Below are positions 34,741 through 43,750 of a stretch of 64,000 nucleotides of DNA, in pieces. A program made the position numbers and the translations under genes. Where the stretch lies: positions 186,001 through 250,000 of the forward strand of contig NZ_JAMQHS010000006.1 of NCBI RefSeq assembly GCF_023845585.1, written 5' to 3'. Position 1 is the stretch's first letter. Each line of letters starts with the position of its first letter. Source of the stretch: Clostridium sp. CMCC3677. Its GTDB lineage: Bacteria; Bacillota; Clostridia; Clostridiales; Clostridiaceae. The notes under the pieces were generated by a model, which worked only from the letters and a program-made list of their open reading frames with translations, had not been told where the DNA came from and did not search any database.

Positions 34741-35121
34741 TATTATAAAAATTTATGTTAATAATTTCTTTCACCACAATTGTTACTTTTTAATCTTAAT
34801 ATATCTAAGTTCAAAAAAATAATATGGAATAGAAATTTTACTTTATTTTTAGCCAATCAAACTATTTTTTATAAATTATTTCATTTACTCAAACTTCCCA
34901 TTATAGACATTATCTCTATATAATCTTACATTTTCATCCTTATTATACTATATTAATCCAATATTTTACTACTAAATTCCAAATACTTTCCCATAATTAT
35001 CATATCAACTTCCTACAAAAAAAATAAAACCCACCACATACAACTTCAAAAAGTCATATATAGCAGATCCTAAATACATCACTATTCTATTAAACATTCT
35101 CTTCCAAACACTAACTAATCC
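34741..35121. other. 380-base AT-rich gap
   Basis: No frame with a ribosome binding site and no strong inverted repeat. It probably contains the promoter of the ATPase/HNH operon, but I cannot point to convincing hexamers. Confidence 0.4.
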
Positions 35122-35530
35122 TTACCTTAATCTATAATTGTTCTCTTGCCTCTTCTCTATTTCCACAACATAATCTTTACACATTTCATAAAGTCTAGAT
35201 TCTATTCCCTCATCAATAAGTAAAACATCACATGTTTGATATTTTGAAAGCATTTTGGTATAGTATTTATCATCAATCATATTTTTTTATCTTTGTTAAA
35301 ACATCTCTATATAACACATATACCACTTTAATTTTTTTATCAAGAAGATTAATTCCAAGAGCTACGGAAAGATGTGTTTTGCCACTACCTACTTGGCCAC
35401 AAAATAAAATACTATTTTGTCTATGATTTCTTATATTTTTAAAATCATTATAAAATGCTATTGCTACCTCTTTAGCAAACTCTGAGCTTTTATTCCAAAC
35501 TTCAAAATTAGAAAAAGTTTGTGTACTCAT
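35122..35530 (-). pseudogene. phage DnaC/IstB-like helicase loader, broken
   Basis: Starting at about 35530 the frame has the N-terminal FAKEVAIAFYNDF, then Walker A SILFCGQVGSGKTHLSVALG, ending at KIKKYD. One frame over, it continues IDDKYYTKMLSKYQTCDVLLIDEG, the Walker B region. It then jumps to the C-terminal IESRLYEMCKDYVVEIEKRQ, ENNYRLR, with stop at 35122. So a frameshift and an internal deletion have removed about a third of a phage replication protein of the DnaC type. Confidence 0.65.
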
Positions 35531-35558
35531 TTCTGTATTAATACCAGATAATTTCCAA

Positions 35559-35720
35559 TCATTCTTTAAATAACTTTTTAGCTCTAGTTTTATTTTGGAT
35601 CCTTACCTTTTTCATACCCTCAATATTTTGATGCTTTTCCCAATTTGTAATTTTAATAAGATTGTCCTCACCTACTTCTATCATCCCAAAATCTCTTAAT
35701 ATTTTTAGGGCAAGCCTAAT
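35559..35720 (-). pseudogene. phage replisome organiser N-terminal domain, truncated
   Basis: About 54 codons encode SIRLALKILRDFGMIEVGED, NLIKITNWEKHQNIEGMKKV and a basic tail RIQNKTRAKKLFKE. This is the end of the N-terminal domain of clostridial and bacillal phage replisome organisers. The beginning is missing at the junction near 35720, and the C-terminal domain is absent. It directly precedes the DnaC remnant, the usual order in prophages. Confidence 0.6.
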
Positions 35721-35741
35721 AGAAGTAAGTGATCTACAAAA

Positions 35742-35864
35742 TATTGTGGACAATATTTCTTTCTTACTTTAGATGATGTTTCTAAAAAATTATCTATTAG
35801 CAAACCAACACTTCAAAGATATGAAAGTTTAGTAATATCATATAATCATTTTGTGTTTTATTAA
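35742..35864 (+). pseudogene. fragment with a helix-turn-helix (phage or MerR-like)
   Basis: A 40-codon open stretch reading YFFLTLDDVSKKLSISKPTL, then QRYESLVISYNHFVFY and a stop, without a start codon. The LDDVSKKLSISKPTLQRYE part is a helix-turn-helix as in excisionase or MerR-type proteins. It abuts the replisome organiser remnant on the other strand, so this is a rearrangement junction. Confidence 0.4.
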
Positions 35865-36322
35865 GATTCAACTAAGGCACATGAAAATAAATAATATGCC
35901 CAAAATTGTAATGGATAGTTTTTGACTGTGCCCAAAGTACATATTATCAAAATATTTCATACTTATTTTTTCCTATATATACTAAATATTATAAACAAGT
36001 TTTGAAAATTAATATAGTAGTCTATTCTACATTACTTTATAGTTATTATATTCCCTTTTTATTCTTTAGGTTTACTGTCTTTGATATTTAATAAAAATTA
36101 TAATTTACATCTATCCATAATACTCAACTATCTCTAAAGGCACATTTTATAAGCAAATTCTTAAGTTCTTAAATTCTAAAATTTATTTATTCTTTAATTC
36201 TAATATTCTTTTCTTCTTAAAAATTTTAGATCAATTATATTAGTTTTGTGTAACATATTTTAATTAAATTCATATATTATTAGTATAACAAATGATAATT
36301 ATGAACAAAGGGGTAATTGATT
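35865..36322. other. 460-base gap without a gene
   Basis: AT-rich, no supported frame and no obvious repeat. The right end should contain the promoter of the Cys-rich peptide gene. Confidence 0.4.
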
Positions 36323-36427
36323 ATGAGAAATTGTTGTAACTGCTGTTGTAATTGCTGTAGATGTAGAAATCGTTGTAGATCTGGATTTAATAATGCATGG
36401 TTCTTATTGCCATTCTTATTCTTCTAA
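36323..36427 (+). CDS. 34-residue cysteine-rich peptide
   Basis: ATG 36323 follows AAAGGGG by about nine bases. The peptide begins MRNCCNCCCNCCRCRNRCRS and ends GFNNAWFLLPFLFF. There are nine Cys in the first 18 residues (4, 5, 7, 8, 9, 11, 12, 14, 18), with Asn and Arg between them, then a short hydrophobic tail. This suits a metal-binding or disulfide-rich peptide attached to a membrane or spore layer. No family recognised. It has its own terminator at 36540. Confidence 0.65.
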   Translation: MRNCCNCCCNCCRCRNRCRSGFNNAWFLLPFLFF

Positions 36428-36539
36428 AATATTTTAACAATAATTTTATTCTAAAATTATTATTGTGCTATAAATATAATGAAGATAAATTCTTTAATAA
36501 TATTGAATTAAAATCAACTAATTATATTATATAAAAATG

Positions 36540-36584
36540 GACCTAAAAGATAAATTTACTTACTCTTTTAGGTCTTAATTTTTC
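36540..36584 (+). terminator. terminator
   Basis: GACCTAAAAGA and TCTTTTAGGTC form a perfect 11-bp stem, followed by TTAATTTTT. It lies 110 bases after the Cys-rich peptide gene. Confidence 0.7.
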
Positions 36585-36827
36585 GTTTAAATTTTGTTTT
36601 AACCCAAGAAAATAATAAAATACAAATCTAATATAAAAACTTTCTCTACTCCATGTAATTTCTTTCTCAAATACATATATCCTATATTAAATAAAAATTA
36701 AAAATAATAATTTCGAAGTAATCTCTAGTGATAACGTTTAATTTATAAACATATTATATCTAATTTAAGTTCTTAGAATTCACTAACTATTGTTAAAACA
36801 TACTAATCATATTATTATATTTATATA

Positions 36828-36877
36828 TTTAGGTGATGGAGTTCGCCTTTAACTGCGTAATGCTAATGACTCCTACA
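36828..36877 (+). promoter_or_regulatory. fluoride riboswitch (crcB motif)
   Basis: The conserved AGGTGATGGAGTTCGCC, then TTTAACTGCG and GCTAATGACTCCTAC, match the fluoride aptamer. It is followed by a terminator overlapping its 3' end and then by a CLC-F type fluoride exporter, which confirms the call. Confidence 0.92.
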
Positions 36878-36913
36878 AAAAACGGGTATACTGTCTTTTG
36901 TAGGAGTCTTTTT
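36868..36913 (+). terminator. fluoride-controlled terminator
   Basis: GACTCCTACAAAA (36868-36880) pairs with TTTTGTAGGAGTC (36896-36908), then TTTTTATTC. The stem uses the aptamer 3' strand, so fluoride binding would prevent it. Confidence 0.85.
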
Positions 36914-36944
36914 ATTCTTTAGAAATTATATTATTAAAGAATTT

Positions 36945-36976
36945 ATGGCTAACTGCGTAAAAAATCGACGACTCCA
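36945..36976 (+). repeat. partial second copy of the fluoride aptamer 3' half
   Basis: GGCTAACTGCGTAAAAAATC followed by GACGACTCC repeats the TTAACTGCGTAA...GACTCC wording of the aptamer at 36850-36873 about 100 bases downstream. The 5' half (GGTGATGG) is missing, so it is probably a duplication relic. Confidence 0.4.
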
Positions 36977-37030
36977 CAATCGCCTTAATAATTAATTATT
37001 AAAAATATAAAAAAGGAGAAAAGAGATTGT

Positions 37031-38374
37031 ATGAACAAAGATAATTCTAAAAAAAAGAATACAATTGTATTTCTTAAAAATCCAAACTTAAGCACACTTC
37101 TTGGAATGTCATTTTTAAAGTGGATTTTTATAGGTACAATCGTTGGCTGTTTAACTGGAGTAGCTGGTGCTTTATTTTTAAACAGCTTAGAACTTGCTAC
37201 AACTTTAAGAAACAATAATTCTTGGTTATTATTTCTTCTACCCTTTGGAGGTGCTTTTGTCAGTTTTCTATATTCTAAATATGGTAAATCCTCTTCAAAA
37301 GGTAATAATTTAATTATAGATAAAATTAATACTAGTAATGGAGATATTCCTATGCGTATGGCATCTTTAGTTTTTCTAGGTACTTTTGTAACCCATCTTT
37401 TTGGTGGTTCTGCTGGCAGAGAAGGTACTGGTGTGCAAATTGGTTCTAGTATATCTGAAGGCGTTGGACGTTTATTAAAATTAGACAAGGTAGATACTAA
37501 AATTATTTTAATGTGTGGAATTAGTAGTGGATTTAGTTCTGTCTTCGGTACTCCTCTTGCTGGAACTATATTTGGATTAGAAGTAGCTGCACTTGGAACA
37601 ATGAGCTATCAAGCGTTAATCCCATGCTTTACATCAGCTTTTATAGGAAATATTGTAACTACAGCATTTGGTGTTCATCATTCACATTATAATATATTAG
37701 AAGTTCCTACTATTACATATGTTGTAGTATTAAAAATTATAATTGCTGCAATTTTATTTGGATTAGTTAGTAAATTATTTAGCGAATTAACACATAAATT
37801 AAAAGACATATTTTCTTCTAGATTTGAAAATGCTGCAATTAAAAGCATGATTGGTGGATTTATAATAATTATATTAACATATTTAATAGGAACAAGAGAT
37901 TATCTTGGACTTAGTCTACCTTTAATAAATAATTCATTTACTGAACAAGTTAGTCCTTTTGCATTTTTTAACAAACTTATATTTACTTCATTTACCCTAG
38001 GTACTGGGTTTCAAGGTGGAGAAGTCACACCTTTATTTGTAATAGGTTCAACATTTGGTAATGCTTTATCAAATATACTTCATATTTCTCCATCCTTTTT
38101 AGCAGCATTAGGTCTTATTGGCGTATTTTCTGGTGCTACCAACGCGCCTATAACATCATTTATTTTAGGGTTAGAGCTATTTGGTGCTCAAGGAATTGAA
38201 TTTATGTTTATGACATGTGCTATAAGTTATTTATTTTCTGGTCATTCAGGTATATATATTTCTCAAAAAATTGGTACAAGTAAAAGCACGTTAATTAAGG
38301 TTCCTAAAGAATCTACATTAGCCTATTATAGAAAACCTAAAAATGAAGAAACTCCAACTAAGGTATTAGACTAG
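37031..38374 (+). CDS. eriC: CLC-type fluoride/proton antiporter
   Basis: A 447-residue chloride-channel-family protein with about twelve membrane segments. The fluoride-specific clade marker GREGTGVQIG (about 133-142) replaces the GREGP of chloride CLCs. The GTGFQGGEVTPLFVIGSTFG block is present. A fluoride riboswitch directly upstream gives the function: exporting fluoride. A ribosome binding site AAAAGGAG lies upstream of the ATG. A terminator follows at 38468. Confidence 0.93.
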   Translation: MNKDNSKKKNTIVFLKNPNLSTLLGMSFLKWIFIGTIVGCLTGVAGALFLNSLELATTLRNNNSWLLFLLPFGGAFVSFLYSKYGKSSSKGNNLIIDKINTSNGDIPMRMASLVFLGTFVTHLFGGSAGREGTGVQIGSSISEGVGRLLKLDKVDTKIILMCGISSGFSSVFGTPLAGTIFGLEVAALGTMSYQALIPCFTSAFIGNIVTTAFGVHHSHYNILEVPTITYVVVLKIIIAAILFGLVSKLFSELTHKLKDIFSSRFENAAIKSMIGGFIIIILTYLIGTRDYLGLSLPLINNSFTEQVSPFAFFNKLIFTSFTLGTGFQGGEVTPLFVIGSTFGNALSNILHISPSFLAALGLIGVFSGATNAPITSFILGLELFGAQGIEFMFMTCAISYLFSGHSGIYISQKIGTSKSTLIKVPKESTLAYYRKPKNEETPTKVLD

Positions 38375-38467
38375 TTCACCATTCCTATAATCCAGAGAGT
38401 GTAACATGGTGTGTAAATCTAATGTGCAAGAAAAAAATAATTATGTAATTAATAAATAATAAATTAA

Positions 38468-38503
38468 AACTGAAGTAATTTATTTATAACAATTACTTCA
38501 GTT
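38468..38503. terminator. bidirectional terminator
   Basis: AACTGAAGTAATT and AATTACTTCAGTT form a 13-bp stem between the convergent fluoride exporter and gshF genes. Confidence 0.65.
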
Positions 38504-38564
38504 AAAACTTATAGTCTCATTTTAGCTTATTCCCAATATAAAAATGTTATAAGCAGCAAATAAT

Positions 38565-38610
38565 GCCACTTTACCTACTGTATATATCAACACACATTAA
38601 AAACAGAGCC
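38565..38610 (-). repeat. dispersed repeat, half copy (copy C)
   Basis: On the minus strand: GGCTCTGTTTTTAATGTGTG, then TTGATATATACAGTAGGTAA, ending AAGTGGC. It begins 6 bases after the gshF stop. Confidence 0.7.
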
Positions 38611-38616
38611 ATATTT

Positions 38617-40917
38617 TTATATTAGTTCTAATAATTTTAATATTTCATTAGCTATTTTTCTTTCTTTACCAATATAAGGATATGAATGTATATGAATTGC
38701 AGGATTAAAGTTTAGTTCTATTATTCCATAGTCAGATGTTTCATCCTTATAATCTTTAATAATCATATCAACTCCACATATATTAGCACCAATTGCCTTT
38801 GAAGAATTTACTGCTATCTTTTTGAATCTTTCTGGAATATCATTAGTATAATCTATACTGTCCCCACCTGTACTTATGTTAGAATTTTCTCTTAAATAAA
38901 TCACTTCATCTTTATTAGGTATATAATTTATATCTATATTGCTTTGCTTTAAAAATAACTCTACATTTTCATCTATTTGTATTTTTTCTAATGGAGTTAT
39001 GTAACCTTTTCCTCTAAGTGGACTTAAATTTTTATCTTTAATCAATTCAGATATATTTTTAACTCCATCACCAACAACATTAGCTGGTACCCTGTGAAGT
39101 ATACCTGCGACTTTATCTCCTATTACTAAAAATCTATACTCTTTTCCTTGTATAAACTCTTCAATTAGAACTGTATTATCATATTTAAATGCTATTTCTA
39201 ATGCTTTGATTATATCTTCTTTTTTACCACCACTAGGGAAAATACTTATACCAATACCAAAATTCGTAGATTTAGGTTTTATTACTGCAGGAATATTAAT
39301 AAATTTTTCTAATTCACTTATAGCATCTTTAATTGAATTAAACTCCATTCCCATTGGTACTCTAATCCCTGCTTTTCTTAGAACTTTTTTAGTAACTACC
39401 TTGTTTTCCATCATTAAAACAGATATGTAATTATCTTTAGATGTTTTAGTTGCTTGTTTTACATACTCAACTTTATCACCCTTTTTTAGTACTATAAAAT
39501 TTTCACTTCTATCAATAATGTTTGTCTTTATTCCCCTCTTTATTGATTCCTTCATTAATATTTGTGTAGATAATTCTAAATCTTCATATCCAACTAATTT
39601 AAATCTGTTTTTATAAGCATCTTCTTTGTATTTCTTAGCTAAATTAATATGTGCATTAACATAGCCTTCTTCTTTAACCTTATCAATAATTTTGTAAGTA
39701 TATGTTAATTTATAATCTTTAACCTTATCAATCATTGAATCTATTAAACTATCTTTTCCTAAAGATAATTCTTTATTTATTTCTTTAATTTGATTCAAAA
39801 TATTCAATGCCCATTTTTCTTTAGAAATTACTTCACCATTTTTCTTTAGCTCAACATTATTTTGACCATATCTTGCTATTACCTTCTGATTATCGTATGC
39901 CTCTTCTTGCCAATTATCATATGATTCTTCTTCACTTATCAGTAAAAATAAATTAAACATTTGAAGAAAATGTAAGTCCTCAAGACTAATACCGCATTTA
40001 TCAAATGGATTAATATCAATACTTCTATATTCTAAATAGTTAATTCCTTCATCTAATAATGAATTAAACAAATTATAATTATCTTTTGCCTTTAACCTTA
40101 TAGAACTATATAGTTCCTTATGACTTTCAATTAAACCATCTTTTATAAATCCATTAATGCTTTCAACATAGCTATTAACTGAAGAATAGTTAGGAAATAA
40201 CTCTATATTATTTTTATATCCACATTCACTATTTCTATATGACATTGCTCCATCATTAGAAAAAGCTCCTTGTGAAATCTTCTGAAGAGTTTTTACACAT
40301 TCTCCAGTATAACTCTCATGAACTATACCAGTTGCTCCCAAAAGATATAATAGTAACCACCTATAACGAAGATAATTTCTTGTTACCTTTAAATATATAT
40401 TATCTTTAAAACTTCTATAATTTCTTTCTTTACTAGTACTATCATATAGTTTCTTTATCATATCTTCATTAAATGAAAAATTGTAATGCACTCCAGATAT
40501 TAATTGCTTTTTTCCACCATACTTTTCAATTAAATTCTCTCTATATTTCCTTGCTTCTTCACCCTTAGGAGATTTATTAAAACTTGCAATTGGTATTAAT
40601 TTATCATCTGGTATTATGCAAGGCATAGATTGTGGCCAAATGTATTCATCCTTAATTTCAAGTGCAACAATATCATAAAGATTATTCAGAAAATTGTATG
40701 TTTCTTCACAAGTACCAAACACTGGTGTAATTAATTCAATTTGACTTTCTGAAAAATCAGTTGTTATATATGGATTAAGCATCTTATCTCCAAATATTTC
40801 TGGATGCTTTTTTAATGATAAATTTCCATATCTATCTACTCTTAATCCTTCCCTTTCTATTCCTACATTTCCTTTTAACAATTTACTACCTTTAAATAAC
40901 TTTTTAAAAATTTCCAA
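38617..40917 (-). CDS. gshF: bifunctional glutamate-cysteine ligase / glutathione synthetase
   Basis: A 766-residue fusion that makes glutathione. Residues about 1-460 are a GshA-type glutamate-cysteine ligase (GIEREGLRVD, FSESQIELITPVF, GVHYNFSF). Residues about 485-766 are an ATP-grasp ligase (AVIKPKSTNFGIGISIF, VLIEEFIQGKEYRFLVI, GIIELNFNPAIHIHSYPY). Length is typical of GshF in Gram-positive bacteria. Start is TTG at 40917 with AAAGGGG about eleven bases upstream. The gene overlaps the MATE gene end by 14 bases, so it is third in an operon with a gamma-glutamyl hydrolase and a MATE exporter. Confidence 0.93.
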   Translation of the reverse strand: MEIFKKLFKGSKLLKGNVGIEREGLRVDRYGNLSLKKHPEIFGDKMLNPYITTDFSESQIELITPVFGTCEETYNFLNNLYDIVALEIKDEYIWPQSMPCIIPDDKLIPIASFNKSPKGEEARKYRENLIEKYGGKKQLISGVHYNFSFNEDMIKKLYDSTSKERNYRSFKDNIYLKVTRNYLRYRWLLLYLLGATGIVHESYTGECVKTLQKISQGAFSNDGAMSYRNSECGYKNNIELFPNYSSVNSYVESINGFIKDGLIESHKELYSSIRLKAKDNYNLFNSLLDEGINYLEYRSIDINPFDKCGISLEDLHFLQMFNLFLLISEEESYDNWQEEAYDNQKVIARYGQNNVELKKNGEVISKEKWALNILNQIKEINKELSLGKDSLIDSMIDKVKDYKLTYTYKIIDKVKEEGYVNAHINLAKKYKEDAYKNRFKLVGYEDLELSTQILMKESIKRGIKTNIIDRSENFIVLKKGDKVEYVKQATKTSKDNYISVLMMENKVVTKKVLRKAGIRVPMGMEFNSIKDAISELEKFINIPAVIKPKSTNFGIGISIFPSGGKKEDIIKALEIAFKYDNTVLIEEFIQGKEYRFLVIGDKVAGILHRVPANVVGDGVKNISELIKDKNLSPLRGKGYITPLEKIQIDENVELFLKQSNIDINYIPNKDEVIYLRENSNISTGGDSIDYTNDIPERFKKIAVNSSKAIGANICGVDMIIKDYKDETSDYGIIELNFNPAIHIHSYPYIGKERKIANEILKLLELI

Positions 40918-42232
40918 TATATTTATACCCCTTTCGTACTTGTATTATATATAAAATATAAGAAACTATTCCCTTGAAAATACTTGATAATGCTATACTC
41001 CACCAAATTCCATTTACTCCAATAAATTTAATCAAAATTAATGCCATAGGAATTCTTAATACCGTAAAAACTATACTAATGTATGCAGATATTTTAGGCT
41101 TTCCTATCCCTGTAAATAAGCCATTTGATACCATTTCAACTGTACTAAATATCTGTGAAACCGCCACTATTTGTAAATATAAACTAGCTATTAGAATAGT
41201 AACTTCATCTCTAATAAATATCTTTACTAATATACCTGGTATAAATGTGAATGCTAAAGCTGTTACTGTAGAATATATAATGCCTATTTTTAATGAACTC
41301 CTATATCCCTTAATAATTCTATGGAACTTCTTAGCCCCATAATTTTGACCTGCAAAACTTGCTATTGCTCCATTCAATCCCCCTATAACCATAAATGTTA
41401 TAGATTCTATTTGAAGACCGATTTTCTGAGCTGCAATAGCATCAGAACCAAATATTGCTATAATTCTTGCAAGAATTATATTTACTAAAGTAAATAATAT
41501 TCTTTGAAAGGACATTGGAAATCCTAACTTTATTATTTCTATTACTTTATCTTTTTCTATACCAATTTTAAAATCAAACTCAAATATGCCTTTACCCTTA
41601 ACCTTAAATATTACAAACATAACAAAATTAGAAATTAGTGTTGCTATTGCTGCACCTATGACTCCTGTATCTAAGATATATATAAAAATAGGATCTAGTA
41701 TTATATTTATAAGAACACCTAAAGCACTTATTTTTAATGCACTTTTATTATTGCCAAAACTATTTAGTATTCTAGTATATAAAATATTAAAAAAAGTAAA
41801 AAACATCATAGGGGCACTTATTGCTAAATACATATATGCATTAACTTCTACATCTGTATTATTTAGCTGTAAAAACCCAATAAATTGTCTGCCTAAAAAT
41901 ATTAAAGATAAAGCATAAATTATCCCTAATGCTAAATTTATTAAAATGCTAGCATTTATATAACTTTTTACGTCCTTATCATTTTTCTCTCCAATTGCAT
42001 GAGATACCTTTATTCCTGTACCAATTACCACTAATGCATTTATAGAATATCCTAAACCTATAAAAAAACTTGAAGATCCTATACTTGCTACTGCATTACT
42101 TCCAAGTCCACCAACCCATATCATATCTATTAAGTTATATGCAAACTGCAACAATGAACTTCCCATTATAGGGATTGCTAATGTTAATATTACTTTTGCT
42201 ACTTTTCCTTCAGTTAAATCAATTTTTTTCAT
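40904..42232 (-). CDS. MATE family efflux transporter
   Basis: A 442-residue membrane protein with about twelve helices and the two-fold repeat of MATE proteins. The N-terminal MKKIDLTEGKVAKVILTLAIPIMGSSL and DMIWVGGLGSNAVASIG are characteristic, with ISFAGQNYGAKKFHR in the second half. Such pumps export cationic drugs or metabolites with sodium or protons. ATG 42232 is chosen since GAGG is six bases upstream; the frame extends to 42259 without such a site. It lies between the C26 hydrolase and gshF. Confidence 0.9.
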   Translation of the reverse strand: MKKIDLTEGKVAKVILTLAIPIMGSSLLQFAYNLIDMIWVGGLGSNAVASIGSSSFFIGLGYSINALVVIGTGIKVSHAIGEKNDKDVKSYINASILINLALGIIYALSLIFLGRQFIGFLQLNNTDVEVNAYMYLAISAPMMFFTFFNILYTRILNSFGNNKSALKISALGVLINIILDPIFIYILDTGVIGAAIATLISNFVMFVIFKVKGKGIFEFDFKIGIEKDKVIEIIKLGFPMSFQRILFTLVNIILARIIAIFGSDAIAAQKIGLQIESITFMVIGGLNGAIASFAGQNYGAKKFHRIIKGYRSSLKIGIIYSTVTALAFTFIPGILVKIFIRDEVTILIASLYLQIVAVSQIFSTVEMVSNGLFTGIGKPKISAYISIVFTVLRIPMALILIKFIGVNGIWWSIALSSIFKGIVSYILYIIQVRKGYKYIGNF

Positions 42233-42251
42233 TTTACCTCGCTCTTCTTTT

Positions 42252-42965
42252 CTAAGCATTTTTTATAAAATCTTTAAATAATTCAATCATATTAAATTGA
42301 TCCCCTCTCATTTCTTCTGGATGCCATTGAACTCCTAAAACATATGAGCCTTCCTCTTTTTCAATTGCTTCTACTACTCCATCAGATGCCCATGCAATAG
42401 ATCTAAATCCACTTGCAACTTCTCTTATCATCTGATGATGAAAAGAATTTACATATATATTATCCCCAAATATTTTATTTAAAGAAGATTTATTATTAAT
42501 ATTTATTGAATGTATTGGATGTCTTGGATCTGTATTTTGCCAATGCTCATTATTTATATTAGGCACATATTTCACATCTTGATATAAAGTTCCCCCAAAA
42601 GCTATATTAATTAATTGCATACCTCTGCATATACCTAAAACTGGTTTTTCTAATGATATAAATTCCTTTAATAAATCTATTTCAAACTGATCTCGCTCTG
42701 GAGATAATTCATCAATTTCACCACAAGGTTCCTCACCATATAAAAAAGGTGATATATCACTTCCTCCAGTTAAAACTAGACCATCTAATTTTCTTGCTAA
42801 ATCTGAAATATATTTTGTTTCTGTAATTGGTATTATAATTGGAATACCTCCAGCATCTGATATAGCTTTTACATATACATCTCCAACTATAACTCTCTTT
42901 TGTATCTTTCCTTTTGGATATTCTAATTCTACTAAATTCCCTGATATTCCTATAAGCTTATCCAT
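42252..42965 (-). CDS. gamma-glutamyl hydrolase, peptidase C26 (PuuD-like)
   Basis: A 237-residue class I glutamine-amidotransferase-like hydrolase. The nucleophile is Cys113 in VLGICRGMQLIN, and the His/Glu pair is in VLGVQWHPEEM near the C-terminus. GLVLTGGSDISPFLYGEEP is the family block. Members cleave gamma-glutamyl amides such as gamma-glutamyl-GABA. Being in one operon with gshF suggests a gamma-glutamyl thiol substrate; this is inference. ATG 42965 follows AGGTGG by five bases; an upstream GTG (42974) is less likely. Confidence 0.88.
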   Translation of the reverse strand: MDKLIGISGNLVELEYPKGKIQKRVIVGDVYVKAISDAGGIPIIIPITETKYISDLARKLDGLVLTGGSDISPFLYGEEPCGEIDELSPERDQFEIDLLKEFISLEKPVLGICRGMQLINIAFGGTLYQDVKYVPNINNEHWQNTDPRHPIHSININNKSSLNKIFGDNIYVNSFHHQMIREVASGFRSIAWASDGVVEAIEKEEGSYVLGVQWHPEEMRGDQFNMIELFKDFIKNA

Positions 42966-43015
42966 CTTAACCACCTGATTTTAATTCTCCCTTTCAACAT
43001 AGCTACTACTTTATA

Positions 43016-43039
43016 ATATATCAATTTTTTTTGATTTGT
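43016..43039 (-). promoter_or_regulatory. operator-like palindrome 2 of the gshF operon
   Basis: ATATCAA, 6 T, then TTGATTTGT form an imperfect palindrome similar to the one at 43099-43122. It lies downstream of the promoter, about 50 bases before the first gene. Confidence 0.45.
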
Positions 43040-43078
43040 TGACTAAAATTTTTTATTACTAGCTAGCTCTATAACATT

Positions 43079-43122
43079 ATTATACATTAACGCCTAGAAC
43101 ATATCAAGTTTTTTTGATATGT
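43079..43122 (-). promoter_or_regulatory. promoter of the C26-MATE-gshF operon with overlapping palindrome
   Basis: On the minus strand TTGATA (43107-43102), a 17-base spacer and TATAAT (43084-43079) form a good promoter. ACATATCAA and TTGATATGT (43099-43122) form a palindrome that includes the -35. ArsR-type repressors often use ATCAA-N-TTGAT-like sites, and an ArsR gene is directly upstream. Confidence 0.55.
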
Positions 43123-43166
43123 GTTTTCACGCCCCCAATATTTTTTTGATTTTATACAAAATTTTA

Positions 43167-43451
43167 TTACTTAACAATATCATTCATAACCTCTTTAGAT
43201 AAATACTTTTCTAATTCCTCTTTATTAATACTATAGTGATTCCACTTACCACATCTCTCCATAGTTATAAGATTAGAATCTAGTAACATTTTTAAATGAT
43301 ATGACAATTTTGATTGAGGTATGTCAAAATGTTCAACCAAAGAACATACGCACATGCTATCTTTTTCACTTAATTTTTTAATTATATTTAATCTTGTGAT
43401 ATCAGATAAAGATTTAAATACACTTTCATACTTATTCATATCTATCTTCAT
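43167..43451 (-). CDS. ArsR-family transcriptional regulator
   Basis: A 94-residue winged-helix repressor. It has FKSLSDITRLNIIKKLSEKD, then MCVCSLVEHFDIPQSKLSYHLKML, a variant of the ELCVCDL metal-binding helix with Cys at two positions. It may sense a metal(loid) or thiol stress. It is not adjacent to the ars genes but lies directly upstream of the hydrolase/MATE/gshF operon, which has ATCAA/TTGAT palindromes in its promoter. It is distinct from the ArsR at 50815-51132. Confidence 0.88.
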   Translation of the reverse strand: MKIDMNKYESVFKSLSDITRLNIIKKLSEKDSMCVCSLVEHFDIPQSKLSYHLKMLLDSNLITMERCGKWNHYSINKEELEKYLSKEVMNDIVK

Positions 43452-43611
43452 TAATAACTCGCCTCACATAATTTAATAATTTAATTTCTATTTTAATGTT
43501 AACACTCTAAAATGTAAATATACTTTTTTTATTCTTTAGGTTTTATTTCTTAATCTTCAAACAAAAATATAACCTAAGTTATCCTCATATTATTTATAAA
43601 TACAAACTCTT

Positions 43612-43675
43612 AAAAAATAAAAAAGGGAGTTATCAAAATAAATTATTATATAAAAATATTTATTTAATAACTCCC
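43612..43675 (-). terminator. terminator behind the SulP remnant
   Basis: GGGAGTTAT and ATAACTCCC enclose a loop that itself contains ATAAAT/ATTTAT pairs. A T-rich run follows on the minus strand. Confidence 0.7.
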
Positions 43676-43750
43676 AATATATTATAAATTATTAAGTTTT
43701 TAAATAAAATTTTACTATGAAAAGTCACTTGTATCCTTAATCTATAAAAT

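Noticed and set aside
36985-37488. 167-residue minus-strand frame
   Set aside because: Opposite-strand shadow of the fluoride exporter gene.
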